64,000 nucleotides of DNA from Pseudooceanicola nanhaiensis (GTDB taxonomy: Bacteria > Pseudomonadota > Alphaproteobacteria > Rhodobacterales > Rhodobacteraceae). Below the pieces are notes generated by a model that saw nothing but the letters and a program-made list of their open reading frames with translations, was not told the DNA's origin and made no database searches. Where the stretch lies: the NCBI RefSeq assembly GCF_020171315.1, contig NZ_JAIUZP010000015.1, positions 1-64,000 on the forward strand, written 5' to 3'. Below, piece after piece: positions 27,855 through 36,829 of this stretch (positions are counted from its first letter, which is position 1; each line of letters starts with the position of its first letter). Both the position numbers and the translations under genes were made by a program.

Positions 27855-29111
27855 ATGACTACTTTGACCGATCCTCCGTCGGAGTCCTTTCGCCTATCCA
27901 TGTTGATCTACGATACGCGGTATCGTGCGATCACGTTCCAGATCATTGCCTTGATCTGCTTCCTTCTTTTCTTCGGCTGGCTGATTTCGAACACGGCCCA
28001 GAACCTGGCTGACCTCGGGAAGGAGCCCAGCTTCGGCTTCCTGATGGAGCCGGCGGGCTATGACATCAACCAGCGGCTGATCGACTACAACAACCAGGAC
28101 AGCCACCTGCGCGCCGCCTTCGTCGGCCTGCTGAACACGCTGCTGGTGGCCGTCCTCGGCTGCATCACCGCGACGGTGATCGGTGTGATCGTCGGCGTGC
28201 TGCGCCTGTCGAGCAACTGGCTGGTCGCCCGCCTGATGGCGGTCTACGTCGAGATGTTCCGCAACGTGCCGGTGCTGATGTGGATCGTGCTCTGCATGGC
28301 GATCCTGATCGAAAGCCTGCCGAACCCGCGGGCCTTCCGGGGCGAGAACCCCGAGGCGAGCATGCTGCTCTTCGACAGTGTCGCGATCACGAACCGGGGC
28401 GTCTATATCCCCGAGCCGCTGTTCTCGCGCAGCCTCGGTGACATCCCGGTCGGCAACCTGTTCAACATCAGCCTCGACCTGATCGCGATCCTGATCGTTC
28501 TGGCGATCGGCTTCTATGTCTCGCACCGGATCAAGCTGAAGGCCGACGCCACGCAGGAAGCGACCGGCGTGCGCCCCAAGACGTGGTACATGCGCCTCGG
28601 CGTCATCCTCGTCCCGCTGGCCGCGCTGCTGGTGATCCTCGGCTTCCACCTCGGCTACCCGGAACTGTCGGGCTTCAACTTCGCGGGCGGGACGCACCTG
28701 CGGAACTCGCTGATCGCGCTCTGGCTGGCCCTGTCGCTCTATACGGCGGCCTTCATCGCCGAGAACGTCCGCGCCGGTATCCTCGCGATCTCGAAAGGGC
28801 AGACCGAGGCAGCCTCGGCGCTTGGCCTGCGGCCCAGCATCACCATGCGGCTCGTCATCCTGCCGCAGGCGCTGCGGGTCATCATCCCGCCGCTGATCTC
28901 GCAGTACCTGAACCTGACCAAGAACTCCTCGCTGGCGATCGCGGTCGGATACATGGACATCACCGGGACGCTGATGGGCATCACGCTGAACCAGACCGGG
29001 CGCGAGCTCGAAACCGTTCTGCTGGGCATGCTGATCTACCTCGCGATCTCTCTGGCGATCTCGGGCGCGATGAACTTCTACAACTCCCGCGTTAAACTGG
29101 TGGAGCGGTGA
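27855..29111 (+). CDS. aapQ: General L-amino acid ABC transporter permease AapQ
   Basis: AapQ is one of the two inner-membrane permeases of the Aap importer. The 418-residue protein begins with a cytoplasmic stretch and a first helix near residues 28-48; about eight hydrophobic segments follow. The HisM-type domain is in the C-terminal half, with the EAA loop EAASALGLRPSITMRLVILPQ at about residues 318-338, which contacts the ATPase. Length and the long N-terminal half between helix 1 and the permease domain match AapQ. aapM follows after one base. Confidence 0.95.
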   Translation: MTTLTDPPSESFRLSMLIYDTRYRAITFQIIALICFLLFFGWLISNTAQNLADLGKEPSFGFLMEPAGYDINQRLIDYNNQDSHLRAAFVGLLNTLLVAVLGCITATVIGVIVGVLRLSSNWLVARLMAVYVEMFRNVPVLMWIVLCMAILIESLPNPRAFRGENPEASMLLFDSVAITNRGVYIPEPLFSRSLGDIPVGNLFNISLDLIAILIVLAIGFYVSHRIKLKADATQEATGVRPKTWYMRLGVILVPLAALLVILGFHLGYPELSGFNFAGGTHLRNSLIALWLALSLYTAAFIAENVRAGILAISKGQTEAASALGLRPSITMRLVILPQALRVIIPPLISQYLNLTKNSSLAIAVGYMDITGTLMGITLNQTGRELETVLLGMLIYLAISLAISGAMNFYNSRVKLVER

Positions 29112-29112
29112 T

Positions 29113-30429
29113 ATGAGCGATACGCACGCAGAAACCGTCTCCTACGTCCGCGAGACCATGCTGCCCCAGCAGGAGCCGCCGGCCTCGACCGTCGGCCCCG
29201 TGGGCTGGGCCAAGACCAACCTGTTCTCGGGCTGGTTCAACACGGTGCTGTCCGTCCTGTCGGGCATCTTCATCCTGTGGCTGGCATACCGGCTGCTGCC
29301 CTGGATCATCTCGCCCACCTGGCAGGCCACCAGCCTGAACGAGTGCCGCGAGATCATCGGCGCCCTCAACAAGCCCCATGGCGGGGCCTGCTGGGGCGTG
29401 ATCAGCGAACGCTGGAAACAGCTGATGTTCGGCTTCTACCCGCCCGAGCACTACTGGCGTCCGGTGCTGTCGCTCATCCTGCTGCTGGTCGCCCTCGGCC
29501 CGCTGCTGTTCCGGCACCTCGTCCCGGCCAAGGTGATCTACTTCTCGATGCTCTACCCCTTCATCGCGGCCTGGCTGCTCTGGGGTGGGACGATCTGGAA
29601 CCCGATCGTCGCGATCCTCGGCTTCGTCATCATCGCCCTGTCGCTGAAGTTCCTCACCTCGGTGCTGAACCCGGCGCTGGCGCTGATCATCGGCGTCTTG
29701 CTGGCGGTGATCTGGTGGGTGGCCCTTGCCGGCCCCGTGGCCGGTGGCCTGTCGGCCGTCCTGCCCATCGGGATCGAGGCCATCGCCTCGCGTCAGTTCG
29801 GGGGCTTCATGCTCTCGATCACCATCGGCGTCACGGCGATCCTGTGCTCGCTGCCCATCGGCATCCTGCTGGCGCTTGGCCGTCAGTCGGACCTGCTGCT
29901 GGTCAAGGCGATGTGCGTCGGCTTCATCGAGTTCATCCGCGGCGTGCCGCTGATCACGCTGCTCTTCGTGGCCTCGGTGCTGTTGAACATCTTCCTGCCG
30001 CCGGGCACCAACTTCGACATTATCCTGCGGGTCATCATCATGGTGACGCTCTTCGCCTCGGCCTACATGGCAGAGGTGGTGCGCGGGGGCCTCGCGGCCC
30101 TGCCCAAGGGCCAGTACGAAGGCGCCGACAGCCTCGGCCTCGACTACTGGCAGTCGCAGCGGCTGATCATCATGCCGCAGGCGCTGAAGATCTCGATCCC
30201 AGGGATCGTCTCGACCTTCATCGGCGTCTTCAAGGATACCACGCTGGTCTCGATCATCTCGATGTTCGACCCGATCGGTCTCTCCAACGCGATCCGCGCC
30301 GACACGGCATGGAACGGCGTCTACTGGGAGCTGTTCATCTTCATCGGCCTGGTCTTCTTCATCTTCTGTTTCTCCATGTCCCGCTACTCGATGTATCTGG
30401 AGCGCCGTCTCCAGACCGGGCACCGCTAA
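29113..30429 (+). CDS. aapM: General L-amino acid ABC transporter permease AapM
   Basis: AapM pairs with AapQ to form the membrane channel. The 438-residue protein has a helix near residues 40-62, several central helices, and the permease domain with EAA loop EGADSLGLDYWQSQRLIIMPQ near residues 337-357. The N-terminal half between about 75 and 115 is periplasmic by prediction. It starts one base after the aapQ stop and is followed by aapP after 12 bases. Confidence 0.95.
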   Translation: MSDTHAETVSYVRETMLPQQEPPASTVGPVGWAKTNLFSGWFNTVLSVLSGIFILWLAYRLLPWIISPTWQATSLNECREIIGALNKPHGGACWGVISERWKQLMFGFYPPEHYWRPVLSLILLLVALGPLLFRHLVPAKVIYFSMLYPFIAAWLLWGGTIWNPIVAILGFVIIALSLKFLTSVLNPALALIIGVLLAVIWWVALAGPVAGGLSAVLPIGIEAIASRQFGGFMLSITIGVTAILCSLPIGILLALGRQSDLLLVKAMCVGFIEFIRGVPLITLLFVASVLLNIFLPPGTNFDIILRVIIMVTLFASAYMAEVVRGGLAALPKGQYEGADSLGLDYWQSQRLIIMPQALKISIPGIVSTFIGVFKDTTLVSIISMFDPIGLSNAIRADTAWNGVYWELFIFIGLVFFIFCFSMSRYSMYLERRLQTGHR

Positions 30430-30441
30430 GAGGAAACTTCC

Positions 30442-31233
30442 ATGTCTGAACTTGCTATGGATACCCAAATCGACCGTTCGGCGATGAAGGTCTCGGACGA
30501 GGTCGCCATCGAAATCCGCAACATGAACAAGTGGTACGGCCAGTTCCACGTTCTGCGGGACATCAACCTGACCGTGAACCGGGGCGAGCGAATCGTCATC
30601 GCCGGGCCTTCGGGCTCGGGCAAGTCGACGCTGATTCGCTGCATCAACCGTCTGGAGGAACACCAGGCCGGGCAGATCATCGTCGACGGGACCGAACTCA
30701 CCTCGGACCTCAAGAACATCGACAAGATCCGCTCCGAGGTCGGCATGTGCTTCCAGCACTTCAACCTCTTCCCGCATCTCACGATTCTGGAAAACTGCAC
30801 GCTCGCTCCGATCTGGGTCCGCAAGGTTCCCAAGAAGGAGGCCGAGGAAACGGCGATGCATTTCCTCGAAAAAGTGAAGATTCCGGACCAGGCGCTGAAG
30901 TATCCCGGACAGCTCTCGGGTGGTCAGCAGCAGCGTGTGGCCATCGCCCGTTCGCTCTGCATGAAGCCCCGGATCATGCTCTTCGACGAGCCCACCTCGG
31001 CGCTCGATCCGGAGATGATCAAAGAGGTCCTCGATACGATGATCGAACTGGCGCAGGAGGGGATGACCATGCTATGTGTGACTCACGAGATGGGTTTTGC
31101 ACGGCAGGTTGCGAACCGGGTGATCTTCATGGACCAAGGGCAGATCGTTGAACAGAACGAGCCCGAAGAGTTCTTCAACAATCCCCGGTCCGAACGCACC
31201 AAGCTGTTCCTGTCGCAGATCCTCGGCCACTGA
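30442..31233 (+). CDS. aapP: General L-amino acid ABC transporter ATPase AapP
   Basis: AapP hydrolyses ATP to drive uptake. The 263-residue protein has Walker [11 protein letters not shown] at about residues 54-63, the Q-loop in [12 protein letters not shown], signature [15 protein letters not shown] near 155, Walker [15 protein letters not shown], and the switch histidine in VTHEMGF. The ATG at 30442 has GAGGAAAC upstream; an inner ATG at residue 6 or 15 is possible. It closes the aap operon. Confidence 0.96.
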   Translation: MSELAMDTQIDRSAMKVSDEVAIEIRNMNKWYGQFHVLRDINLTVNRGERIVIAGPSGSGKSTLIRCINRLEEHQAGQIIVDGTELTSDLKNIDKIRSEVGMCFQHFNLFPHLTILENCTLAPIWVRKVPKKEAEETAMHFLEKVKIPDQALKYPGQLSGGQQQRVAIARSLCMKPRIMLFDEPTSALDPEMIKEVLDTMIELAQEGMTMLCVTHEMGFARQVANRVIFMDQGQIVEQNEPEEFFNNPRSERTKLFLSQILGH

Positions 31234-31263
31234 GCCGGATCCGCGCAGCCGCCTTTGTGGGGA

Positions 31264-31403
31264 GGTCAGTCAGGGAGAGGCTGACCTTTCAGCGAGGGGC
31301 GGAAGCGCGTCGGGAAGGAGGACCCCGGCGCGCTTCCGCAGTTTTCTCAAAGGTTTGCAGCGCAGGCGATATCCAACCCAGAAAGGGGCCCACGGGCCCC
31401 TTT
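31264..31403 (+). terminator. Tandem hairpins and terminator after aapP
   Basis: Three structures follow each other: GGTCAG/CTGACC (31264-31269, 31281-31286) followed by TTTC; GGAAGCGCG/CGCGCTTCC (31301-31309, 31329-31337) followed by GCAGTTTTC; and a 10-bp perfect stem AAAGGGGCCC/GGGCCCCTTT (31382-31391, 31394-31403) followed by GTC. Together they should end the aap transcript. The last one could also act for the opposite strand. Confidence 0.75.
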
Positions 31404-31496
31404 GTCATGTCTGGCGATCAACGGGTCTTTCCGGACGGTGGCGTCTGGTCCAGCCTCAGGCGTATGGATCAGGCCATAGGGATCAGGCCCTATGAA

Positions 31497-32009
31497 TCAG
31501 GCGGGCGTCTCGCCGTCTTCCAACAGTTCCCGCGGAATGACGAAGTCCAACGCCTGACCGGTGCCGGGCGACAGCTTGGCCCAGTCGTCGATCTCGAAAT
31601 CCGCGACAAGCGTGGCCCCGGTGGGGAAATCCTCGAACCGGGGATGGGCGGGGGCGCGGTCCGTGAGGTTGAGCGCGAAATCCCCCAGCCCGGGATTGTG
31701 GCCCAGCATCAGCACGCAGTCTCCCGTCGCCTCGCGCAGCGCTGCCAGCAGGGTGGCCGTGTCCGCGTGATAGAGGTCCTCGCGCAGTTCCATCGGCGCG
31801 TCCAGGCCGAGCCGCTCCCATGTCTCCTGCGTCCGCACGGCGTCCGAGACGAGCGCCTGATCGGGCAGGTAGCCGCGTTCACGCAGCCAGCCGCCAAGCG
31901 CCTCGGCAGAGGATCGGCCGCGGCTGTTCAGCGGGCGGGCGTGGTCGAAGAGCCCGGGATGCTTCCAGCTGGATTTCGCATGGCGCATCAGGATCAGGCG
32001 TCGGGGCAT
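31497..32009 (-). CDS. SixA-like histidine phosphatase family protein
   Basis: Members of the branch-2-like SixA group use a phospho-histidine intermediate; E. coli SixA acts on phosphorylated histidine in the nitrogen phosphotransferase system. The 170-residue protein begins MPRRLILMRHAKSSWKHPG with the catalytic RHAK motif (H10) and has the second histidine in VLMLGHNPGLGDF. The start at 32009 is chosen because it puts the motif at the usual position; the frame runs back to 32069 inside the next gene. Its substrate here is unknown. Confidence 0.87.
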   Translation of the reverse strand: MPRRLILMRHAKSSWKHPGLFDHARPLNSRGRSSAEALGGWLRERGYLPDQALVSDAVRTQETWERLGLDAPMELREDLYHADTATLLAALREATGDCVLMLGHNPGLGDFALNLTDRAPAHPRFEDFPTGATLVADFEIDDWAKLSPGTGQALDFVIPRELLEDGETPA

Positions 32010-32019
32010 CGGAAACTCG

Positions 32020-32673
32020 TCAAAGGAAATGGCGCATGTGAAAAGCGGATTGCGCTTCGACCCTGCCATAGCCCGCGCCGGGGGGGCAAGACCGCCTGAC
32101 CGCGCAGCCCCTGTGAAGGCAGTCGGCGCCCTCTGGACGGGCCAGGTGGGCCTTGCAGCGAGGCACGTCGTATCCGTCGGGCGTCAGGGCGCCCACAGGG
32201 CAGGCCGTGGCGCAGGGCGCCGCACAGGCCCCACAGGGCGCGGGGGCGGGCTCTGGCAGGGCCACGGGCCAGTTGAGGGCGAGCGCCCCCCTGAAGGAGA
32301 CGAAAAGCCCGCTCTCGGGGCCGCAGAGCAGCCGGACGGGGGAGGGGGCGGCGACGCCCGCCGATACGGCCCAGCGATAGAAGGGGTGATAGGGCGCGCC
32401 GCCGAAGGGATAGAGCGCGCGTGCGCCCAGATCGTCGGCCCATGCCCCGATCACACGGGCGGACCAGCGGTCCATCGGATCGGGATGCCCGTCGCGGTAT
32501 TCGGGTTGCTCGGTGAAATGCGCCCAGAAGCCGCCGGGCTCATCCGGCCCCAGCAGCAGCAGCGTCACGCAGCCCTCGGGCGCGTCGTCCTGCGGGCCGG
32601 GCCGGAACCCGCCCAGCAGGCGCAGGTGGCGGAGGCGCGCGGCGTCTGCGAGCGCCTCCCAGCCCGGTCCCAT
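32020..32673 (-). CDS. Ferredoxin-like 4Fe-4S protein
   Basis: A 217-residue protein of unknown role. The first 150 residues have no motif I know. The C-terminal part has a cysteine-rich cluster, CGACAAPCATACP, and further cysteines in RCKAHL, CLHRGC and SCPPG, so it can hold at least one, probably one to two, 4Fe-4S clusters. The arrangement recalls the ferredoxin part of QueG (epoxyqueuosine reductase), but the cobalamin-binding part was not recognised. The ATG at 32673 lies four bases after the argB stop, so it is likely co-transcribed with argB; the SixA-like gene follows after 10 bases. Confidence 0.75.
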   Translation of the reverse strand: MGPGWEALADAARLRHLRLLGGFRPGPQDDAPEGCVTLLLLGPDEPGGFWAHFTEQPEYRDGHPDPMDRWSARVIGAWADDLGARALYPFGGAPYHPFYRWAVSAGVAAPSPVRLLCGPESGLFVSFRGALALNWPVALPEPAPAPCGACAAPCATACPVGALTPDGYDVPRCKAHLARPEGADCLHRGCAVRRSCPPGAGYGRVEAQSAFHMRHFL

Positions 32674-32677
32674 TGCC

Positions 32678-33541
32678 TCAGCGGGCCCGGATGATCGACC
32701 CGGCACCGTGTTCGGTGAAGAGCTCCAGCAGGACCGAGTTCGGTGCGCGCCCGTCGAGGATCACCACGGCGCGCACGCCGCTGGCAATCGCGTCGAGCGC
32801 GGTGGTGGTCTTGGGGATCATGCCGCCCGCGATGGTGCCGTCGTCGGTCATCTCGCGGATCTGCGCGGCGGTCAGGTCGGTCATGACCTCGCCCTGTGCG
32901 TTCTTCACGCCCGCCACGTCGGTCAGCAGCAGCAGCCGGTCGGCCTTCAGCGCGCCCGCGATGGCACCGGCGGCGGTGTCGCCGTTGATGTTGAAGGTCT
33001 CGCCGTTGCGGCCCATGCCGATGGGCGCGATCACGGGGATGATCTCCTGCTTGAACATCGCGTGCAGGATGGTGGTGTCCATCTGCACCGGTCGGCCGAC
33101 GAAGCCGAGGTCGGGGTTGTCCTGTTCGCAGATGATCAGGTTGGCGTCCTTGCCGCTGAGGCCCACGCCCTTGCCGCCCTGTTCGCCGATCGCCTGAACG
33201 ATGCGCTTGTTGACCTGCCCCGAGAGGACCATCTCGACCACTTCCATGGTCTTGGCATCGGTGACGCGCTTGCCCTTCACGAACTCGGATTTCACCTCGA
33301 GCTTGTCGAGCATCTCGTTGATCATGGGGCCGCCGCCGTGGACGATCACCGGGTTCACGCCGACCTGACGCATCAGGACGATGTCGCGGGCGAAGGTTTC
33401 CATCGCCTCGTCGTCGCCCATGGCATGGCCGCCGAACTTCACGACGACAATCGCCTCGTCATAGCGCTGCAGGTAGGGCAGTGCTTCGGAGAGGGTGCGG
33501 GCGGTGGCGATCCAGTCGCGGTTCATGGTCTGTTTTCTCAT
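32678..33541 (-). CDS. argB: N-acetylglutamate kinase
   Basis: ArgB phosphorylates N-acetyl-L-glutamate, the second step of arginine synthesis. The 287-residue protein has the amino acid kinase fold: [10 protein letters not shown] near residue 33, [10 protein letters not shown] near 66, [10 protein letters not shown], and [16 protein letters not shown] in the ATP half. An inner start at 33526 ([16 protein letters not shown]) is equally good and would drop five residues. It is the first gene of the minus-strand group argB, ferredoxin-like, SixA-like. Confidence 0.95.
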   Translation of the reverse strand: MRKQTMNRDWIATARTLSEALPYLQRYDEAIVVVKFGGHAMGDDEAMETFARDIVLMRQVGVNPVIVHGGGPMINEMLDKLEVKSEFVKGKRVTDAKTMEVVEMVLSGQVNKRIVQAIGEQGGKGVGLSGKDANLIICEQDNPDLGFVGRPVQMDTTILHAMFKQEIIPVIAPIGMGRNGETFNINGDTAAGAIAGALKADRLLLLTDVAGVKNAQGEVMTDLTAAQIREMTDDGTIAGGMIPKTTTALDAIASGVRAVVILDGRAPNSVLLELFTEHGAGSIIRAR

Positions 33542-34064
33542 CCGGATTTCCCCAAGGTTCGTCTGTTGATAGTCGCTCGCGCGGTGGGTGCCAAGCGTCA
33601 GAGCGACAGGACCGGTCTTGCACCCTGCCGAACCGCCGCTGCCGGTCTGGTTCCGCGGTTTTTCGCGGGTTCCGCTGGGTCATGTGAGAGCGGGGCGGGG
33701 GCTTTGTCTCAGCTCCGGAAACGGGGGCCGTCAGACCCGCGAGGCATCAGCCAAGATTGGCCGACACGAAGTCGTGTCCTTGAAAATTTAACGTAACAAA
33801 AACATGACGCTAGTCGATTCTCGCGACGGATCGAAACGCTTCACACGGGCCGATTTCGCGGCCTGCTTCGGCATAGGCTGCTTCAAGCCTACGACCCGGC
33901 CACCCTCTACCGAAAAGAAACCCAACTGCTATCTCAGCGTTGTCCAATCAGTGCAGCGAGCGAGTCATGCTCATCCCCGCTGCCACTGAAACGATCGAGC
34001 AACCGAACCCGGCCGGATGCCGGGCACGAAAGGGCCAAAGGCCCGAACGATGGAGACGAAAGAC
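33542..34064 (+). other. Gene-poor stretch between argB and the barrel gene
   Basis: About 520 bases, the divergent control region for argB (minus) and the outer-membrane gene (plus). An A/T-rich patch at 33779-33810 stands out from the GC-rich surroundings and includes TTGAAA at 33780-33785, but no convincing -10 lies 16-18 bases on. Open frames here lack ribosome sites and family features. Confidence 0.55.
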
Positions 34065-34643
34065 ATGATCCGTATCACTGCAATTTCCCTTGCCGCCGCC
34101 ACTGCCCTCGCGTCGCCCGCCCTCGCAGGCAGCCTCGAGCCGGCGCCCATGGAACCCGCAATCACCCCCGTGCAAGCCGCACCCGTTGCATATGGCAACG
34201 ACTGGACCGGCGGCTATGCAGGTCTGAGCCTCGGCTGGGCCAACGGCGAAGCCGGCAGCGTCGATGACGACGGCATGGCCTATGGCATCCAAGGCGGTTA
34301 CGACTACGACTTCGGCAACTGGGTGCTTGGTGGTGAACTGGCCTACTCCGGCACCAACCTGAGCGTCGGCGGCGTGGACGTCGACAGCCTGCTGGCCGCG
34401 AAAGCCCGCGTTGGCTACGACCTCGGCCAGACCCTGATCTACGCCACCGGTGGTGCAGAGCGCGCTTGGGTCGATGGCGGCGAAGACACTGGCTACGTTG
34501 TCGGTGCAGGCGTCGAACACATGCTGACCGACACGATCTCGGTCGGTGGTGAATACCTCTACCACGGCTTCGATGACTTCGACGGCACCGGTGTGGACGC
34601 CAGCGGCAACACCCTCGCAGCCCGCGTGAACTACCGCTTCTGA
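34065..34643 (+). CDS. Outer-membrane beta-barrel protein (small OmpA/Omp25-like)
   Basis: The 192-residue protein has a signal peptide (residues 1-21, MIRITAISLAAATALASPALA) and then alternating polar/hydrophobic beta strands, for example WTGGYAGLSLGW, GIQGGYDYDFGNWVLGGELAY and VSVGGEYLYHGF-like strands, ending in the aromatic VNYRF typical of barrel proteins sorted by BAM. The start at 34065 is chosen for the signal peptide; ATGs at 34050 and 34017 are in frame. The likely eight-stranded barrel has no known activity. A terminator follows. Confidence 0.82.
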   Translation: MIRITAISLAAATALASPALAGSLEPAPMEPAITPVQAAPVAYGNDWTGGYAGLSLGWANGEAGSVDDDGMAYGIQGGYDYDFGNWVLGGELAYSGTNLSVGGVDVDSLLAAKARVGYDLGQTLIYATGGAERAWVDGGEDTGYVVGAGVEHMLTDTISVGGEYLYHGFDDFDGTGVDASGNTLAARVNYRF

Positions 34644-34670
34644 TCCTCGCCCCGAGATCGGAAGCCAACG

Positions 34671-34705
34671 GCCCGGCCCGCCTCCCCCGGCGGACCGGGC
34701 TTTTT
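34671..34705 (+). terminator. Terminator after the first barrel gene
   Basis: GCCCGGCCCGCC (34671-34682) pairs with GGCGGACCGGGC (34689-34700) with one C-A mismatch; TTTTT follows. Confidence 0.88.
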
Positions 34706-34832
34706 CGTGCCCGCGGCCTGCCACGCTTACCGCCGCGGGCCGCCCCGGCGGGACCCTGCCGGCCCGCGGGGAACTTATCGGCAAGTTTCGGCGTTACCCC
34801 CACACGAGAAGTTGAGATCGGGGAACACTATC

Positions 34833-35342
34833 ATGCGCCGCACATCTCTCGCCTTCGCCGCAACCGCCGCCTGTCTTCTGGCTGGTATGGCCTCCGCCCA
34901 GTCCCGGCACGCATGGGACGGTTTCTATGCAGGTGGCAATCTAGGCCTCGCCTTCGGGGACACCCGCGACGAGGGAATGCGCTCGCTCCATGCCGGGCGC
35001 GACTGGTCCAACGGGACCATGGTCTGGGGCACCGAGTTGCAATGGACCGATACAGGGATCGAGGTTCCCGGCGGGGACCTCAGCGATCTGACCAGCCTCA
35101 AGCTCCGCTTCGGGCAGAGCATGGGAGACGTACTCTGGTACGGGGTCGCGGGGATCTCCTACGCCTCGGGGTCCTTCGGGGACGATGTCGGCTGGATGGT
35201 CGGCGTGGGCGTCGACGTGAAGGTCTATGGGCCCTTCTCCGTAGGGGGCGAGCTGACCCACCACGAGTTCAACGACTTCAAGGGCGGCGGCGGGGCACTG
35301 GGCGTGAACGCGATCACGGCCCGCATCAGCTACCACTTCTGA
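34833..35342 (+). CDS. Second small outer-membrane beta-barrel protein
   Basis: The 169-residue protein is a probable relative of the preceding gene. It has a signal peptide (about residues 1-22, cleaved after ASA), then WDGFYAGGNLGLAFGD, short strands with aromatic ends, VYGPFSVGGELTHHEFNDF, and a terminal ARISYHF ending in phenylalanine. It lacks some of the repeat strands of the first protein and is shorter. It lies downstream of a terminator, so it should have its own promoter. Similar sequence blocks (WTGGYAG / WDGFYAG, GGEYLYHGFDDF / GGELTHHEFNDF) suggest an old duplication. Confidence 0.8.
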   Translation: MRRTSLAFAATAACLLAGMASAQSRHAWDGFYAGGNLGLAFGDTRDEGMRSLHAGRDWSNGTMVWGTELQWTDTGIEVPGGDLSDLTSLKLRFGQSMGDVLWYGVAGISYASGSFGDDVGWMVGVGVDVKVYGPFSVGGELTHHEFNDFKGGGGALGVNAITARISYHF

Positions 35343-35438
35343 ACCATAGGTTCCGCGACGCGGGCGCCGCGTCTCAGGACAGTTGATCGGGCCGAATGAT
35401 AGGGCCGAGCGCTGAGGCCCGCCGCCGAGGCCGATGCC

Positions 35439-36095
35439 TCAGGTCAGTCCGGCGATGATCGCGCGCAGGGTTTCGACCCCGTCGCCCTTCTCGGAGGAGG
35501 TCAGCACGATCTCGGGATAGGCCGCCGGGTGCTTGGCGAGGGCGCCGCGGACCTGCGTCAGGATCTTCTCCCGGTCGGTGACCTTCACCTTGTCTGCCTT
35601 GGTCATCACCACTTGGAAGGTCACGGCGGAGCTGTCCAGCAGCGCCATGATCTCCTCGTCCACCGGCTTCACCCCGTGGCGCGTGTCGATCAGCACGAAG
35701 GCCCGGCGCAGGGTCTGGCGGCCCGAAAGGTACTGCTTCAGCAGGCGCTGCCACTTCTCCACCACGGCCAGTGGCGCGTTGGCATAGCCATAGCCCGGAA
35801 GGTCGACGAGGTAGTGGCTGTCGGCCAGCGTGAAGAAGTTGATCTCCTGCGTACGGCCCGGCGTGTTGGAGGCGCGCGCAAGCGCCTTGCGCCCGGTCAG
35901 CGCGTTGATCAGCGTCGACTTGCCCACGTTGGAGCGCCCGGCAAAGCAGACCTCCAGCCGGTCAGCGGGGGGCAGGCCGTTCATGGCCACGACGCCCTTG
36001 AGGAACTCGGCCCCGGTGGCAAACAGCATCCGGCCCGCTTCGCGGGTGGTGTCGTCGGGCTCTTCGGCCAGGGGGAAGGGCAGGGGGGCGCTCAT
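35439..36095 (-). CDS. engB: Ribosome biogenesis GTPase EngB (YsxC/YihA)
   Basis: EngB is an essential GTPase for 50S subunit assembly in many bacteria. The 218-residue protein has G1 GRSNVGKST (residues 53-61), G2 with NTPGRTQEINFF, G3 DLPGYGYA near 98, and G4 TKADK. It overlaps the upstream MOSC gene by four bases, completing a yidC-MOSC-engB series on the minus strand. Confidence 0.96.
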   Translation of the reverse strand: MSAPLPFPLAEEPDDTTREAGRMLFATGAEFLKGVVAMNGLPPADRLEVCFAGRSNVGKSTLINALTGRKALARASNTPGRTQEINFFTLADSHYLVDLPGYGYANAPLAVVEKWQRLLKQYLSGRQTLRRAFVLIDTRHGVKPVDEEIMALLDSSAVTFQVVMTKADKVKVTDREKILTQVRGALAKHPAAYPEIVLTSSEKGDGVETLRAIIAGLT

Positions 36096-36829
36096 GACAG
36101 GACCACTTCGTCACCAAGGGCAATCTCGCCCCCGCGGATCACGCGGGCGTAGACGCCGAAATCAGTATGGCCGAAATGCTCCCGCAGGGCTTTCAGCGTG
36201 TTTACGTCGCGGGTGCCGGTCTCGGGGTTGGCCTCGGTGGCGCGGCAGCGCCCGATCCGTTCCACCACTTCAAGTTCGGCCCCGCCGAGGGTCAGCCGCC
36301 GGCCGACCCAGTCGAATTCCGCGAAGGGCTCCAGCCCCTCGATCCAAAGATTGCCGCGAAAGCGGCGTTCGTCCAGCTCTGCGCCACAGGCGGCAGAGAG
36401 CGCCTCCAGCGAGGCGCGTCCCAGCAGAGCGACCGAGGGGAAGTCCGCATCGGTCATGCCCTGCGCGGGCGCTGCGACCAGCTCCCGCGGGGCGGGGCGG
36501 TCGTCGGAATAGAGCGGCGCGATCCAGTCGACCAGCTGCCCGCCGTCGTGGGCGGGGTCGAGGGTGATCGGCGCCTGATCGGGATGGCGGAAGGTGATCC
36601 GCCCATCGTCGTGGCTGTCCGCCTTCACGGCCATGAGCCGCGGGGCATAGCAGCCGCGGGCGAAGTTGCGGCAGGGCATCCACTCGCCCGTGGCCTGCGC
36701 CTCGCCCGTGAGGATGGCCCAGGCCCGGTCACCGGGCAGGGGCCGCGCCGCCTCCAGCCCGGTGCGGGTGAGGGGCTCGGCCCCCACACCCTTGACCGGA
36801 TGGCGCCAGATGGCGGCGAGGCGGGCCAT
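36092..36829 (-). CDS. MOSC-domain protein
   Basis: MOSC domains occur in molybdenum-cofactor sulfurases and in enzymes that bind sulfur or reduce N-hydroxylated compounds. The 245-residue protein has an N-terminal beta-barrel region (IWRHPVKGVGAEPLTR) and the C-terminal MOSC pattern RCRATEANPETGTRDVNTLKALREHFGHTDFGVYARV, with a conserved-looking cysteine in GRCRAT. It overlaps both neighbours. No molybdenum enzyme is nearby, so the substrate is open. Confidence 0.87.
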   Translation of the reverse strand: MARLAAIWRHPVKGVGAEPLTRTGLEAARPLPGDRAWAILTGEAQATGEWMPCRNFARGCYAPRLMAVKADSHDDGRITFRHPDQAPITLDPAHDGGQLVDWIAPLYSDDRPAPRELVAAPAQGMTDADFPSVALLGRASLEALSAACGAELDERRFRGNLWIEGLEPFAEFDWVGRRLTLGGAELEVVERIGRCRATEANPETGTRDVNTLKALREHFGHTDFGVYARVIRGGEIALGDEVVLS

